Source: Camarhynchus parvulus (lineage: Eukaryota; Chordata; Aves; Passeriformes; Thraupidae). Taken from it: 64,000 nt of DNA. The position numbers and the translations under genes were made by a program. Within the stretch, counting starts at the first letter, position 1. The number at the start of each line of letters is the position of its first letter. Of the stretch, positions 63,421 through 64,000 are shown one piece after another. Location of the stretch: positions 86,138,546 to 86,202,545 of the forward strand of contig NC_044573.1 in assembly GCF_901933205.1 (NCBI RefSeq), read 5' to 3'. The notes beneath the pieces were generated by a model, which saw nothing but the letters and a program-made list of their open reading frames with translations, had not been told where the DNA came from and searched no databases.

Positions 63421-64000
63421 TTTTTCAGTTACCTTACTAAAGAATATGAAAATGAAATTTGCATTTTATCCTCTTTTACAGCAATTTTAGTTTCTTTAGT
63501 AATTTTTTCCAACAAAAATATATTCTTTAAGTCCTGCGAAGTCAGACTGAAAGGCTATCTATAATACTCTTCCTAAATATAGCATGTATTGATATATTGA
63601 AGCCTTGCAAGCTGCAGAATCAATGTAATCTGCTTTCTTCATGTACACAGCACATTTTGCCTATTCTCAGTAGACCATGAAAGCACTCCTGGTAGATGAG
63701 CAGTAATTTAAAAAGTCAATAAATTCCTCCATTCAGGCATTTCAAGGAGGTTAATGTGAAATTAATACATTTTCTATTGCCCAAGGTAAAACTGGATAAT
63801 TTGCATTTACTCTGGATTATATTAGCAATTCCTCTTGTGCCAGTGTGACATCTCCCTGCAGGCCCCTTTGGAATAAGAACATCATTTCTGCAGCCTGTGA
63901 TGTTTCTAACTTCTCCTCTCCAGAACTCTGAACAGGATGATTATGTCTGAGGGGAGGAGCTAGATGTATCTCACAAAGAGTAAGTCTACAGCATATTGTG

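Larger units (their letters stand above)
56771..64000. other. Intergenic DNA to the window end
   Basis: Apart from the 18-bp direct repeat and the CR1/L3-like remnants listed separately, no gene or RNA was recognised. From the human gene order AGPAT5 on the plus strand would be next to the right, but none of its exons could be read here. Confidence 0.6.

Noticed and set aside
56365..64000. AGPAT5 first exon, expected next from the human gene order
   Set aside because: The hydrophobic N-terminus expected of AGPAT5 is not encoded in the CpG island or after it.

Overview
This is vertebrate nuclear DNA, almost certainly from a bird. It is AT-rich, has very low coding density and spliced exons with GT/AG signals, and contains copies of the CR1 retroposon with the 3' end typical of avian genomes. 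The species cannot be named from the sequence. There is no bacterial, phage or CRISPR-like content, and nearly all the short open frames are chance frames in non-coding DNA.

Two genes are recognisable, arranged as nested genes on opposite strands. Coding exon 1 of ANGPT2 (angiopoietin-2) is on the minus strand at 9918-10202. It sits in a CpG island with a TATA-like box and one short upstream ORF. The rest of ANGPT2 should lie to the left, outside the window, so 1-9917 is part of its first intron. The last two coding exons of MCPH1 (microcephalin) are on the plus strand at 43395-43632 and 45339-45394, followed by a short 3'UTR and a poly(A) signal at 45577. They encode the C-terminal BRCT domain. 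Everything left of 43394 is therefore also an MCPH1 intron, and ANGPT2 lies inside it, as in human.

Layout: 1-9.9 kb, ANGPT2 intron 1 with one CR1 3' fragment (4.18-4.38 kb); 9.9-10.85 kb, ANGPT2 exon 1, promoter CpG island and a CA microsatellite; 10.85-43.4 kb, MCPH1 intron and ANGPT2 upstream DNA, with a 75-bp near-perfect palindrome (12.8 kb), a minus-strand CR1 (27.75-28.5 kb), an old CR1/L3-like copy (35.8-36.2 kb) and an AT-rich block (38.3-39.5 kb); 43.4-45.6 kb, the MCPH1 3' end; 45.6-64 kb, intergenic DNA with an orphan CpG island (56.37-56.77 kb) carrying an 11-bp minisatellite, and diverged CR1/L3-like remnants near 62.2-63.4 kb.

No new multi-gene system was found. The observations most worth a second look are the 12.8-kb palindrome, the orphan CpG island, the ANGPT2 uORF and core promoter, and the AT-rich block as a possible regulatory element.
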